A DNA stretch of 64,000 bases, taken from Lepidonotus clava (lineage: Eukaryota > Annelida > Polychaeta > Phyllodocida > Polynoidae). This document shows, piece after piece, positions 37,233-50,299 of the stretch (position 1 is its first letter; every line of letters begins with the position of its first letter). The stretch covers positions 28,083,659-28,147,658 of the forward strand of contig OW387140.1 in the NCBI GenBank assembly GCA_936440205.1, given 5' to 3'. The notes under the pieces are model-generated. The model made no database searches. It was given only the letters and a program-made list of their open reading frames with translations, and had not been told where the DNA came from. The translations under genes and the position numbers were made by a program.

Positions 37233-37238
37233 AATAAA
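37233..37238 (+). terminator. poly(A) signal AATAAA
   Basis: Lies 42 bases after the stop codon of the candidate terminal exon, which strengthens that exon call. Confidence 0.5.
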
Positions 37239-37239
37239 A

Positions 37240-40200
37240 TAAAAGGCAGAAAAAAATCACAAAGTAACGCTAAACCGACGAGAAGTTTAATAAACTCCCG
37301 AGTCCTATTTAAAATGACCTTTGGTATTCAATTTGGGATCAAGTTACAATAACTTAATTGTGGTTCAAAAGATTGATCATTCGGTTCAATTTATAAAATC
37401 AGCTAAAAATGGTAATCGAAAACATTACTTTGTAGTATTGGATCAATAGTACAGGTGGTGTACAACCATTGTAGGTCATACTCATCTCCTCAAGGTCATG
37501 ACCCAAAAACGGTGAACTTGACCCAGAGACATTCTTATGGGTGCAGTATGTGTAACGGGGAACATGCTGTCATTATACCTGCCTACATTCCTGCAGTTAT
37601 TGATACCGTCGTCATGCATGTTGCTGGCTAATGCATGCAAGGTTAATCTTTACAAAGGTGCATGAGTTGGTATAGGTGATGTTCCTAACTTTACCATGCT
37701 GGGAGGTATACATGCAGACATAATGATATAAGTACACACCACGGGATACACAGCAGATATACCGGTCCGACAATTTGTATTTTGTCTACGGATGCTTGGA
37801 GTGATGACGGACTAAAGTATTATTTGGTCGTTTGCATGTTTTTTGACATACAAAAATGTCGGTATCCAAAATATTAGTTTAGTCCGAAAGAGCTGATGTT
37901 GCAATTGCTTAACCTAATCATCCAAACTACAAAGTGTTGTTATGTTACCAAGGCCATTTTCAAAGGAAGAATGTTGCATTATGTCCTTGCAATAATGTTC
38001 CTTGTCCAAATTTGTGAGTCGTGATTTTAACGACAAGAGTGCTTCCTACTAGTATACGGCCAAGGAGAGTTCTACCATATTGTTCTAACCCATTGAGAGC
38101 AGCATATTCATTATATTGAGAGCTGCTGACCAGACAGTGGGCAAATAGAGGGGGTCTTTTTTGGGTCTATAGATAAAAGAGTTATTTTCATTCTAATGGA
38201 CATACCTCATTCATTCAACCGCATGTACATGTCAAAACACCGAAACTGTTAATCTGGTTTCTTCTTATGTATCCTAAGTGATTTCCATGTGATTAAATGT
38301 CATTAATTCTGATATTCTTAAACTTTACTAGATATTGAAATAACTATGTAAATTGACCTCATTCATTTTCTTAACGTGTAGCAAAATGACAATTGTATAT
38401 GTACAGGGAAGTAGCTTCCCTAAAAGTAACCAGTACCATCATACATCTTCCAGTTTTTCTCGTTAGCTGGTTAACAGAAATATACACCTCCTCCCTTCCC
38501 TTCCCTTGACCTGTCTTTCAACTTTAACAAGTATCTGTCTGTGTCCCTACATCTCCCGGCTGCGGGTCGGTGGTATAACCACCCGACAACAATGAGACTA
38601 CCTGCAGTCATTTTCATTTTTTGCACCTGACAAGTTGCTGATACCCACCTGTCTGAGGTGTGGGCCAATTAAAGCCTCCTGTCGGCTGCCCTCTGTCCAG
38701 ACGGTCTATGTATAGCCCTCCGACTCCTCCGACTCTCCCGTGAAGGTGTCACCCCGCCACTGGAGAGGTGTGGGTCAGGTCATTAAAGGTGGGCAAGGTG
38801 TGCAGAGATGGGTGGGCAGGTGAGACGTGTGCCCAGTAGAAGGTGTGGGACGGCCATATATCACTGCAGTGTTATCGTGATGTGGTTAGAATAGTTCACC
38901 CTTCCCTAACAAGCTAACTGGCAGTGGGTCGCATTCCCTATCGTATAAGTGGTCTAGGAGGAAGGGGAATAGCCCTCCCCCCTTACATTCCACAAGCACA
39001 TCCTCCAACACCCCAGTCTCTAAGATTACCACTTTACTTTTTCTTTTAGTAATTTTGGAGTGCACAAAATGTTTCATATCTTACATAAACACCCATAATT
39101 CATAGCGTATGCTTGTTTGGTTTTAAGCCATCTAACATTGAATTTTAGGTCAAGACTCTCAAAAGCTTGTTTTCCTTTTGCTGCTAAAAAGTGGGAATGT
39201 GTTTTCAACTTATTAGTTCGGAGTGTTATCTCTCTAATACTTGTTCGTAAAAAAATGATCAAACATAATGCTTTACTTTCCATAATACCATACAGTCCCT
39301 TACTAATTTAGTGATAATTATGGCAATGTCCAATAGGCTATCAGTTTTATTGTATCAGAGTTCTCATACATTCCAGACTTGTTCTTTGCATGAACAATTT
39401 AACTATTTGAGAGAACTTGTTCTCAAACTTTCGAATGACCCTGCTTGTAGTTATAATCTTTTTAAAGTGTGGTTAATGTAGGCGCATATAATGAGATAAG
39501 AAAATACCCAAGAGATGTCGTCTTTCTGCAATAGAAAGGCCAGAGATCGGGAAGTAACTCAATGTCTAACCTGGCCCATGTCTACCAGAGATATAGGTTG
39601 TAATATAGTGTCTCGTGTACTGCCAGCATGATGTTGAACACCAATGATGTCAGCAAAGCACGAATTTACATATTAACCAGTAAAACATCACACAAAACAA
39701 TACGGGAATTGCTGGTGTAAGCATCTTTTTATGCCGATTTGCTGATCACTATACTCTGATCATGGATCATAGATCTTTTATCGATCCAAATTGTTAGTTG
39801 GCAGGGAAAAACACTTTAGGTTCATACAACGTTTAGGCTTTCGGAACATCACAATAGAAGCTTTGCTGTTTGATTTTAACGTCATTTAGTCATTTAAATT
39901 TGAAACTACATTTCTCATAAGAACATAAACTATAATCAACAGTGGAAAACTCATTTTGAAGTTGCCAATGTAACCAGTTCCAGCGCTGTCCAGGCAGCCC
40001 AGCTATACTGAAAACAAAATTACTGGTACAACACAATTAAATTAAAATCTTTTAATCTACAAGCATAATTTTATATTATTCTTATATTAATTTTATATTA
40101 TTCTTATATTAATTTTCCTTTGTACATATTGGAATCAGGATAGGTCGCATAGTTTCTACCCTAAAATAAGTAGTACTGTCAATCGCAACCACGCACTCCC

Positions 40201-40650
40201 AAACATGTGACTGAAGGACAAGCTATATAAAATACCTTGCTGAGATTCAAATTTCGCGTTGGGGGTGTGAATTCTTCTCATTAGATTCATGCCTGGTCAT
40301 GAATTTGATAAAGAAAAAAAACTCCAAAAATTAGGAAAAATAAACCTTTGGTCGTCCTTCTTCCAGTGCAGAACATATGGAATTGAGGATTTACTTATGT
40401 AGATCAGGGAAGGTCTGGAGTTACAAAAACGGTAACCTTGCCGTATCCCACTGCGGGGTGTGTTGTCCCAGGGACAAAACGGCGCTGACTTAGTCCGTTG
40501 TCACATTGATATTTACCAGTTTGTTCGGCTCACCTTACACAGTAAACAAGGTGCCGCCGGCTCCCCTCCTCCACTCATATCTCGGCAAATATAGAAAAGC
40601 CGCGAAATAGGATTAAAAAGATAAAAAGGGAAGGTGATATTGGTAAAAGC
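37240..40650. other. non-coding DNA
   Basis: About 3.4 kb without a supported gene. TTATATTATTCTTATATTAA words repeat at 40070-40115. A GC-rich patch at 38680-38830 has GGTGTG words but no frame. Confidence 0.35.
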
Positions 40651-40654
40651 ACCG

Positions 40655-40765
40655 AGACGGAGTTGGTTGGTTGGGTGGTGGATGGGTGGGTGGGTATGAG
40701 AGTTAAACTGAAAGGGGATGGTGTAGGGAGGAGGTTGGGTGGGTAGGTAGGAGGGAGGGGGCAGT
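40655..40765. repeat. simple repeat of GGTTGGTGGGTGGG type
   Basis: G-run-rich sequence (GGTGG, GGGTGGGTGGG, GGAGGGAGGGGG) with four or more closely spaced G runs on the plus strand, capable in principle of forming a G-quadruplex. The minus-strand open frame here is a by-product. Confidence 0.7.
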
Positions 40766-40879
40766 CTGTGTTGTTGCTGGTTGGTGACGAGAGTGGCCAA
40801 AGCTTTGTTTGCTCACAGTCTAGACGTGCTCGGCAAACAGGCTGTGGGGTCAGCCAGCAGCTCAGGGCTGCCGTCCGCC

Positions 40880-41617
40880 GCCCATTAATGAATGGTCCCC
40901 TTACTCACTACTATCCACCATCATGCTACTGCTTTACCACCCTGTAATTATTGAATGGTCCCTTCCCTGAAACCCCCCATAGCCCCACTGCCCTTTCACC
41001 ATCCAGCACCCAGTAATGTTCGAATGGTCCCCTTACTCAAAACTACTCATGGCCCCTACCTGCACCCCCATCATTAGAGAATAGCCCTCTTAATCAAACG
41101 TTGAAAACTACCAATGCTCCTGGTGTCTCCTTACCACCCAGCATCCAGTAATTACTGAATGGTCTCCATACTCAAATCAATCCACCACAGTAGTTCAATG
41201 GTTCTCTTACTCAATACGCCCTACAGCCCCATTCCCTATTACCAACAAGCACCCTGGTAATTATAGAATGGTCCCTTTTCTCCAAATAATATGGTGCCAT
41301 GGCTCTTTACAGCCCTTCAAAATCAGTAAATCAGTATTGATATGACATACCTGCCCTGCCTCTTTAGGCAGCTTGGCACTACAGCCATTGGGATCACCTT
41401 CTTAATGAATGGTTCCCACCAGCTCACCAGGTAATCATTGAATGATCCCCTTACCAAGGCCCCTACCAGCACCCCCATTATGATAGAATGTCCCCCTCCT
41501 GAAAACTACCCACAGCCCCACTGGCCCTTTACCAACCAGCACTAGGTAATCTTTGAATGATCCCCTTACTGAAAACTACCTACTGCCCCTTTAGCACCAA
41601 GGATCCACTGTAATTAT
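40880..41617. repeat. degenerate minisatellite, left part (units about 60-75 bp)
   Basis: Units of the form GTAATTATTGAATGGTCCCC, TTACTCAAAACTACC and GCCCCACTGCCCTTTACCA recur from about 40885 (GAATGGTCC at about 40890, 40953, 41022, 41155, 41266 and on). The array stops in mid-unit at 41617 and resumes at 44205. Confidence 0.75.
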
Positions 41618-42176
41618 GAGGCGGCAAGGCTTTAAGTTCGAATCAGGGCCTAGGTCACCTTAAGATCTTATGCCGCCGAATTCCCCTTTCGTCTATACGA
41701 TGACCTGTGACGCGTTTATATGTAACACCCGGTGAAACAATCGCTTCTGAGCTTAAATGACCACATATTTGGGCTTATTTGGGCTTACATCGCAGAGATT
41801 TTGATATATAGAAGACATAGGAATCGTTAAAATCGTCCAAATCGGGCCAAATTAGACATTCAAGCGCGAAATCCAAACCGTTATACCGTTAGGTGAACAT
41901 CGGGCGCCCGCCATCTTACTTGGTCTTTCTTCTCCGATCTGGGGCGCGGGAATCGGACCTATGCAGACCTATTTCACCATGAAAACGGTCGATCTAACTT
42001 AAGTTATTGGTATGCAGAGATAGATTTGGATACATAGATAGGCATCTCATTGTCCAGAAATTCATAGATTGCGAAATAACGCGACAATTTGCGCAAATAC
42101 ATCGCGCCATTTTCTTGGTAATCCTTCGGACTCCACTTCACTGTCACTCGGCCGGGTGTAGTTGTACCGCGCGAAG

Positions 42177-42860
42177 TGCGGCCTTGCACCAAGCCGTACT
42201 CTGTGCAGACCCAAGTACGGCAGGTGTCGCGCGACGGCCCCAGCCATACTTGGGCGCACAAAGTATGGCCTCAGTTGTAGGTTCCCGTCCACAGGTCCCG
42301 CAAATTTGACGGCACCTAGGACCCCAAAGGCCACTCAGTTTAACACATGGGGCGGCCAGGGTACCTCTAGGGGGTATTACAGTACTCCACTTGGGCTGTG
42401 ATATTGGAGTGATGTGACGATAATTATTGGACAAATTTGTATCGTTGAGTAATATAATTCCACATATAATGTGGAATAGTTATGATTCAATAAAAAAAAT
42501 ATTAAAAATTGACAATGTGGAGCATATAGCATATGACAAGAAAAGAATCTTATCTCAAACATGTGCATTTTCTGTGACACTTTTGCACAGGGCTTGTGAA
42601 ATTGCAGGAAACCCAGTTTAATGCTCCCTCCCGAATTATACTTTAATAAAATAAAAAAGTCTTAATAGATCGTCACATAAATATGTATGTATGTATGTAG
42701 ATCATGTATGTATGTGCATGTATAGTATTAGTAATAAGAGGCTAATTCGCGCAGGTAGGTGTCATAGCCCCTGTCCACACTCTGTGCAGCCAAGTGTGGT
42801 CACACCTCCTGCCACACTTGGGTCTGCACAAAGCCTGGCTTTGTGCAAGGGCCACACTCT
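42177..42860. repeat. inverted repeat arms inside the insert
   Basis: The arm at 42177-42265 (GCGGCCTTGCACCAAGCC, CAGACCCAAGTACGGCAGG) reappears reversed at about 42766-42860 (CCTGCCACACTTGGGTCTG, GGCTTTGTGCAAGGGCCACAC). The arms are about 90 bases, clearly diverged, and about 500 bases apart. The short open frames over them are by-products. Confidence 0.65.
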
Positions 42861-43057
42861 GTGCGTTACATAGTCACCGCGGTCGGACGCTTTGGCGGGA
42901 GGCTCCTCTTTCGCCGCCTGAATACCTGGATTACGCCGGTATCTGATGCTTTCAATATATATATTTTGGACGTCTGGACTCCCTTAAACGCATACAACGC
43001 ATTGAAAACTCATGCGGGAACTATGCGTTCGTATCGAAGGGAAAACATTGGATCGAT

Positions 43058-43480
43058 CGGACACGAGGAGGCTTACTGTCACTGCTGTCATGGCATCAAC
43101 CTTTCGCCGGGTTCTCTCCCCGCACGCCTGCATCGATACTATGAACTCAGAAAACCAGGATGACATTGGACTAAACCCAATAATTGTGGAGGATTTAAGT
43201 ATTCGGAAGCATTCAGGACTCAGGTTATACAGGTAGGTACATATATCTTTCCAGCAGTTCAAATATATATCGGACACGTGGAGGCACTGTCACTGCTGTC
43301 AGACCGTCAACCCTTCGCCGGGTTCTCTCCCCGCACGCCTGCATCGATACTTTGAATTGAAATCAGAAAACCAGGATGACATTAAACGCATCAATTGTGG
43401 AGGATATACGCATTGAAACGCATTGAGGACTCCAGCATAGGCCTTAACGGTTAGTTTATATCTTTTTCCCAGCATTTGGA
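43058..43480. repeat. tandem duplication, offset about 211 bp
   Basis: GGACACGAGGAGGC to AACCAGGATGACATT (43058-43166) recurs at 43272-43382, sharing CGCCGGGTTCTCTCCCCGCA (43105 and 43316). AATTGTGGAGGAT and a CCAGCA word follow in both. Two units are visible. Each carries a short frame with CHCC and PGSLPARLHRYYEL, but small length changes between the copies break any shared frame. Confidence 0.7.
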
Positions 43481-44204
43481 ATGATACCGTTGAAATCTAG
43501 GCCTAAACTCGGCTAGAGGCCTAACATGCAGTGGTCGGACACTGGCAATCTGAAAAATAATTATTTTAGGCCTTATTACCCCTACCAAAATGAAATCCAT
43601 GTATATATCTATGTTCTCATATATCTCAGGGTCCTATTTGTCATATAGTTTGATCTTTTTAGGCCTAGAAACGCTTGCAAGAATATTTTACAGATGGTAT
43701 GAAAAAATGACTGGACTCAGATAGGCCTAAGCCCCCTCCGACACTGTCAATGTATTATGGAGGCTCCGAAAGCACTTATTTATGATCCAAAGGTTAAATT
43801 ATTTGTGAAATTGTCACTATAGTGTCAGGTTTTTCAGACCTACCATCAAAATATTAAATATGTCTAGGCCTAAGTCACTGTCAGTGTCTGAATCATTCCC
43901 ATTCAATGTTAAAACATAGGCGTCACACTGTCAATAAGTTCTCCGGTGCTGTCAGTGTCACATAGATTTAAGATTTAAATTATTCAAAGATTAAATTATT
44001 TGTGAAATTGACACTATAGTGTCAGTTCAGACCTACCACAATAAATTACACATTAATATTATTAGGCCTAGATTGCCGCTTCATCTGTATCAAAGCTGGA
44101 AGCTTTCATACTGTATAAAACATTTTTACCATATATTACATTAAGACATTAAAACATTAAAACATGCCGCCGAATTGATCAGTATGGCTAGACGTTTGGA
44201 CTTG

Positions 44205-44365
44205 TTATTGAATGGTCCTCATATTAAACTACCCTAGTACCGTTTTACAAACCCACACCCCTGTAATTATCAAGATGGTCCCCAAACTCAAAACTCATCA
44301 TGGTACCACCGTTGTTTATCACACATCACAATTCTGATTACTGAATGGCTCTCTTACTCCACACG
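44205..44365. repeat. degenerate minisatellite, right part
   Basis: Resumes in mid-unit with TTATTGAATGGTCC and continues with CTGTAATTATCAAGATGGTC and ATTACTGAATGGCTCTCTTA. It belongs to the same array as 40880-41617. Confidence 0.75.
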
Positions 44366-47300
44366 AGAAGACGTGTACGCACCTAAGTTAGGCATATGGT
44401 ATGTCAGAAAGTCACGCTGTTTTAAAAAGCAACGTAAAACAAACAAAAAACACTGTCTACAGTAGCACCAAAGTATAATACTGTTGAGGTGAAGACTTTT
44501 TGGACCCTGTCTAAGCTAGATGTTGAAAGACTCGTTTTTGATCTCACCCCCTAGCAATAACTCATCCACAACAAGCGTCTGTGCACTTTTGCATCGTCTG
44601 GCTTTTATTCAATGAACGATGTCACTAGAAAATATATATTATATACCTGCACAATATCTGTTTTTACAAGGTACATGAATCGTCTGACGCTTTCTGATTA
44701 TACAGGGGAACTGGGAAAAGATGGTAAAATGTGTGTTTCACAAAACAAAAATCTAGGTGAATACGTACACATAGGCCTATAATTATGATGGTTAGCTTGG
44801 TTAATTGCTGACAGAAAACCATATTGATTTTATATTCACTAAACAGAACAACTGTTTCGACGCCTAAAAAGCAACCTAGCTATACTGGATAACCATAATA
44901 CCGATAAAAGGCCTCTAGACAATGGTTTGAAAAATAATTTAAAAGTGATATATTGAATGTGTGCAGTGACCATATTTGCCTTACATTTTTATATTGATAA
45001 CCAAAAGAACAATAGTTGCACTCCATATATTTGTAATATAGACAATGGTACAAATGATTGACCATAGACTTTGTAATCTTATCAATAACAGTAAACTTGG
45101 ATCGTTATTGAACAGAAGAGTTAACCATTGTTATATGGTTGGCGTTTTTCTTATATACTCTGTCAAATTTGTCGAGAGCATTTACTTATTCGATAATTTC
45201 AAATGACAAACTTGATTTACATGACTTGCAAGGGAGGAATAACATCAATGATATAAGTGCTAGTAGGTATCTTCTATGGAAAGTAGCCCCCCCCCCCCCC
45301 CCTTAATACCCTCCTCATACCATAAACCCCTACCCCCTCCACTGTCCATGTGCCGAGGCAAAAGTTCGAAGGAGAGTAGAAAGAATACTCAGCAATCTTA
45401 AGGAACCAAACATCTAATAGTACATATTTATCTTCTTTGGGATAATTGAACTTGAGACAGGATTTATACTTTGTAAAGCGCCTTCCAACAAATAGACGCA
45501 CCAAGAGGGGTGGGTCCGATACTTACAAAAATGTACATACCAGGTCCTTCCTGTACAAATCTGGGATTCAACCCGAGGGTATGAAGGGTGGGGGGAGGGG
45601 GCGTCTGAGATTTCTTGCCTGTGACTTCTTTCGTCAAGATTAGTTTTTTCCTGTCTTAATTCAACAACAATGTCCGAACAACAATGTCCAATTTCCATCT
45701 AGCCGAAGAGCTGGGACTGCATTGATATGCATAAGGAAATAGTCTGATTTTATATTTCCATATTAAATGATAGAAAGCACCGCTCATTTCTCGGAAAATA
45801 AATGATAATGCGTAAGTAAATAAAAAATAAAAAAACTAACTCTATCTCTTCCATCATAACATAATGTTCGAATGGCATGACGTTATGGCCTGCTGCGGTG
45901 AGGCGTGACCAAGAAACAGCACATTAAAAATAGTGTTTACAATTATTATGGACATGCTATATTTTGCGCATTTGAATATTATCAGAAAAGATCTAGAGTG
46001 ATAGCTAGGCGTCATCATTACCAGAAATCTTGATACATGTAATCACGTTTCATCTAAAAGTTTCCCGAGAATCCGGATCTAGGCAAAGCTATACAAAATA
46101 TATCCATATCCCTTCTGAGAAAATTATCAGCGTCGGATATTAATTGAACAATGGGAGACATATGTAGATGTCAGACGGTGTTTGGGACCCAATTTTCATC
46201 CATCCTAATACAAAATTAATGTAAGGTTCAGTCTTGAGGGTTAATTGGGGATTGTCTTAATTTTTTATTTTTTTTTAATGTTGATACTGAAGCATATTTA
46301 ATATCAAAGTTGTTAGAGTATAGACATCAGCGTTGTTAGAGTATAGACACAGTGACAAAGCAAATCGAATATGAGTATCTTGAAATCTGAATATCTGTGA
46401 CCACCACAAATGATTGTTACTTCTTTTTTTCCGAATTCTTTACAAAAAAGAAGATACATATACTGATATGTCCTAGATCTTTCCACCTACAAGTACTTTG
46501 GATAACCTCTACCTCCTTTTACTGCCTGTCACTGAGTGCCATTTTCATGGTTGTACGCCCGGTTGTACGTGCCTCTCTCCTTGTAAGGTGGCCTCTATGG
46601 CTGGCCAACCATGACTGAGGGAGGGAGTGATTGCGGAAGGAAGAGTCTAGATCTTCTACCGTGAAGGTCCCTCATGTAAATCCCTTAATTAAAGCGTCCC
46701 TTAAACGCACATATCTTATAAGGTAGCATGGTAAGGAAAACCGTGTTTTGGGCGACACTGTTTGTTGAGCATCTTTGGGACAGGTGAGACGTAGGTCAAA
46801 TAAACTGCCCACGGAGGTGACGTCATCGGAATGCTCATGATGACAACTGAGTATAGAAGTTTCTATGATGACGATCCAGTGCACACGGATCACTGTCGTT
46901 AATTAATGGACCTAAATGCCCTGTGTGGGAACACCACACTAATCTTTTGATTTGCAGACGTTTTCCTATATATAATTAATTGCTTGACCGTTTTTTTTCT
47001 TCATGAAGTGCACTAATCACGTTATCCAAAGGTAAATATGTTATTGAATTCTAGAAAAAAATGATTTTAGGAATAATATCCTCGACCATGTTTTTGAGTT
47101 TTCTTGACCCAACCATAGGTATTCTATCTACGAGTTAATTAAACCGATCAAATTTCATATTCCTGATTAAAAGATAACACCCCTCCCTCTACCCGATATT
47201 ACTAACCGATGGTTCATACAGGGCAGAATGTTTTGAAATAAAGGAGTATGTTAACGTCGTGACTGAGGTTCAAATGAATACTAACACCTGTACGTGCGCA

Positions 47301-48675
47301 GACTGATTAGGTGCAATATGAATACCTTACTCGGAGGACCGGTGCGTAATTGTACCTTTATTGGCTAGGTAAACTGATTCAAAAAGCGGACTGGGCAAAC
47401 ACACCGACAGGTCAGGGGACGCAGGGAAAGGTAAGAAAGAACGCCGCTCCAGACGGTATATGAAATCACTCACACGCGGACACGCCCATTTACCTCACAT
47501 ATGGGCATGTGGATCGGTCCTCTAACGACGGAGATTTAACGACCAGGGGAAAGGATATGAACTACGTATGTAGATAATGAAAATCTAATGCCCTTACAGA
47601 CTAGTTCCACACTGCGCATTATGCCTGTATTGAACTGCCATCATAAGGGCATTTAGTCTATAGCGTGTGAAATGTTCATGTCTTGGGCGGGTCTTATGAA
47701 AATGTAATGTTGGGCAGAAATAATCTCGTGAAACCTCATAGTGGATGATTTTGTTGATATTTAAAAGATATTTTTGGTTTGATTCCCAAATACCCAGGTC
47801 TGAGGATTCTTGGATGAAAAGAGTCTGGAAAAGAACCCTGAGCGGATGGCAAGACGTTAAACTACCCCAACAAACAAAAATTTTTTGGAACAAGATAGGT
47901 AGTGGGGCGAAATATTAACATCATAAAGATTTCTCTATAATAGTATCATAAGAATTGATCGAGCTCGAGACTATACCTTAGCGTGTCTGGTCTTATCGAT
48001 ATTGTAATCTCCTTGAAGGTTCTAAAAGCCATATTTTCTGCCATGTATCGCCTTTGCTAAAATAAACGAAGGCTATCGTAAACAACTGAAGCTACCTTCA
48101 TGTCATTAGAAATGATAAAAGAGCGGATCAGTTCTCAATGACTAAACGTCCATATAGATGACCAAATGAAATAGGTGTAAAGCAAATATACCCATACTTC
48201 GTAATCCGTACATAACACTCGGCTCTCGCGCCACTCATTGGTTAAAAACAGGTCTGAAGGTGATCCGAACGTTCCAGCACGACATATGAAAAAAGAGAGA
48301 AAGGCACTTGAAGCTTTCTTAAGATTTTGCATCGGGGTGATCCCATCATGATCTAGCAAGTTCAGCGGTAATGCAACAACTACCCTCCCTAGCTGCTCAT
48401 AGGAATTCAAATTGACTCCCGTGCATTTCATGTAGTTTAGAATATTATTCGGTCAGACTTAGGAAACGAAGAATATAGTTAACAAATAACATGTTATTAT
48501 TCCCCGAAGGAAACCTAAGCAACAAGTAGACCTGTCGTATAGGGGGCCTATATTCTCTTTCATGAGGTAGTCCCTTAGGCACGCTTCTCCTGTTTACTCA
48601 GGAGAAGCAGAAGAGGGGACCGGTACTAGAATCGAAAAACAAAACTACAAGGAGAATTTCCATGTTTACAATAAC
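44366..48675. other. AT-rich non-coding DNA
   Basis: A C homopolymer (about 45287-45302) is present. A CpG-containing patch at 47320-47520 with AAAGGTAAG (donor-like) could be regulatory. No gene is supported. Confidence 0.35.
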
Positions 48676-48975
48676 ATGGTCATATCCTCTTGTCTCAGTC
48701 TGTCTGGGTTAGTAGTGGCCAGTCTAGGACAGGGACAGATGACACGCTTGGAGAGTGAGTCAAAAAGGACACGCCTGGAGAGGGGCATAAAAAGACGACG
48801 TCCTAATGCACCGGATGACCCCGGGGATCAGCTGCGGGAGAACCAATCCGGCGGCGACGAAAAACTGGCCAGTGGTTGTAAACATTTTAGAATGGATCTT
48901 TTTGTTTCATTCTGCCGCTCGGCCAAGTGTTTACCGCGGGAAGAGGGTGTAGACGACACTGGGATGATGTCCTAA
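48676..48975 (+). other. CpG-rich open stretch, nature unknown
   Basis: An open frame of 99 codons (basic, RTRLERGIKRRRPNAPDDPG in the middle) lies in a CpG-rich island. The same stretch has a TATA-like GGCATAAAAAG. No family, acceptor or donor makes an exon convincing. It may be a regulatory island or a single-exon short gene. Confidence 0.25.
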
Positions 48976-49439
48976 ATGGGACTAGTGGAAGGCAACAACA
49001 GCTAGATGATAACAAGCACAGTACAAGCTGAGCACAACCTAAGCAAAAAAGAGGAATTCAAAAAGAAATGGTCACAAATAAGCAAATCAAGTCTAGTAGG
49101 CCAAATGTTGGTTGGATAATTTCCTTTAATCTGTATTTTAGCATCATTAAATTATTCACTTTTGAATGCTACTCTTGTATCAAGTGCATCTCTGAAATTT
49201 TTATCTTTTTTCCTATTCATGAATTTCAGACATAATATGATTAGAACGTGAGAAACATTTCTGTAGACAGCCTAAATTATTGCCAGTTGTAGTTTCTCTA
49301 AAGAGATGTTGTCATTACAGTTCGATATTGGCCTGAGTAGGTTTGTCCTTTCTAAGATTTCAAGTTGGCTGATTCACTTGATTCTCCTGTTCTTTTCAAT
49401 GTGCAACTTCCAACTTTTAATATCCACCTAAAACTTATC

Positions 49440-49600
49440 GTTGGATAGCGGCCCCCTCCTCCTTTTGGGGGCAAATTTCAATTTCCAGTGTGAAATTCTG
49501 GGGGGAGGGGGGGGGGAGAGAGAAATGGTGGGCGCCACCGTTTTCTGTTAGCGCACCTCGCACCTTTTCAAAAAGCTGGGTCCACTACTGTTTCGGAATT
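49440..49600. repeat. possible interspersed repeat fragment
   Basis: GCGGCCCCCTCCTCC faces GGGGGGAGGGGG about 45 bases later, and the piece ends AAAGCTGGGTCCACTACTG, a terminus style common in short elements. Boundaries and family are not certain. Confidence 0.3.
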
Positions 49601-50035
49601 TGGATAGTCATCATACTCATGGACATTCAATCAAATTCAAGCTCATGTCTTGATGACCTTCCCCCGACCTTCCTACCATTGCCACGGACATGAATAATAG
49701 GCCTAGGCTATGTGAGACCAGTTTATGTGCCCACCTTTTGGGTACAGCTGTACACGGTTGGGACGGTATCTGAGTATAGTTTGTGGAAAGGCCCAGGGTA
49801 TAGGCTGAAATTGGGATGAACATTGGGCCGTTAGACATCATTATGCCTGTTAACTCAATGTATTTAAGATAATATTCATCACTTAGATCCATATAGCATC
49901 ACCCACTGTGGCCCTGTCGCTGCATTGGGGATACCTATAGGCCTATATATATATGGGGATGTTTTTGTGAGTAGCCCATCCTCATTAGGCCCTTGAAGCC
50001 ATTAGCAGACTATGCTGGGAACAATACAGCACCCA

Positions 50036-50048
50036 CTTGCAGAGAGAA
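50036..50048 (+). repeat. left terminal inverted repeat
   Basis: CTTGCAGAGAGAA matches the inverted right end exactly. A second copy of the tip with its neighbour recurs at 50091-50113 (CAGAGAGAAATTCCGGATAA), so the left tip is tandemly duplicated with a period near 52 bases. Confidence 0.7.
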
Positions 50049-50052
50049 TTTA

Positions 50053-50254
50053 GGATAATTATTTTTCATGCCGATAATTATTTTCCCGTCAGAGAGAAAT
50101 TCCGGATAATTATGATCCATCCACAGAATATTTCACGATAATTCAAAAATAATTATCGGCATCGAAAAAGTTATCCGCAGAAGTATCTGCTGCCGTTAGC
50201 AAAAGTTGCTAACCGCACCATAATAATTATCCGTAAATGATAAAAGTTATCCGC
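50053..50254. repeat. left subterminal motif cluster (CSGATAATTATT type)
   Basis: Copies of one motif in both orientations: GGATAATTATT (50053), CCGATAATTATT (50071), CCGGATAATTAT (50102), ACGATAATT (50135), AATAATTATCGG (about 50147), GTTATCCG (50170), AATAATTATCCG (50221) and GTTATCCG (50246). The matching right-end cluster makes this the likely binding region for the transposase or its Myb-like partner. Confidence 0.75.
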
Positions 50255-50299
50255 ATATAATTGTTTGTGTTGTTTTACTTCTTATATGATTCACTTTTT

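Larger units (their letters stand above)
41618..44204. mobile_element. 2587-bp insert with swapped tRNA-like halves (possible circular-DNA insertion)
   Basis: The insert interrupts the minisatellite with TTAT on both sides (41614-41617 and 44205-44208). It begins with a B-box-like GTTCGAATC (41636-41644) and ends with an A-box-like TGGCTAGAC (44185-44193), so the two halves of a tRNA-derived SINE sit at opposite ends. A 13-base direct repeat ATGCCGCCGAATT (41670-41682, 44164-44176) lies just inside, as a SINE target-site duplication would. Read in a circle, the order becomes duplication, A box, B box, duplication, with about 42 bases from A box to B box, as in tRNA genes. No protein gene is supported inside. 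CGCCATNTT words at about 41908 and 42109 are YY1-like. Confidence 0.55.

Noticed and set aside
41618-41650. A functional tRNA gene
   Set aside because: Only a B-box half is present here; the A-box half lies 2.5 kb away at the other end of the insert.
42004-42434. Several overlapping open frames on both strands
   Set aside because: They lie over a diverged inverted repeat, all frames are about equally open, and no family fits.
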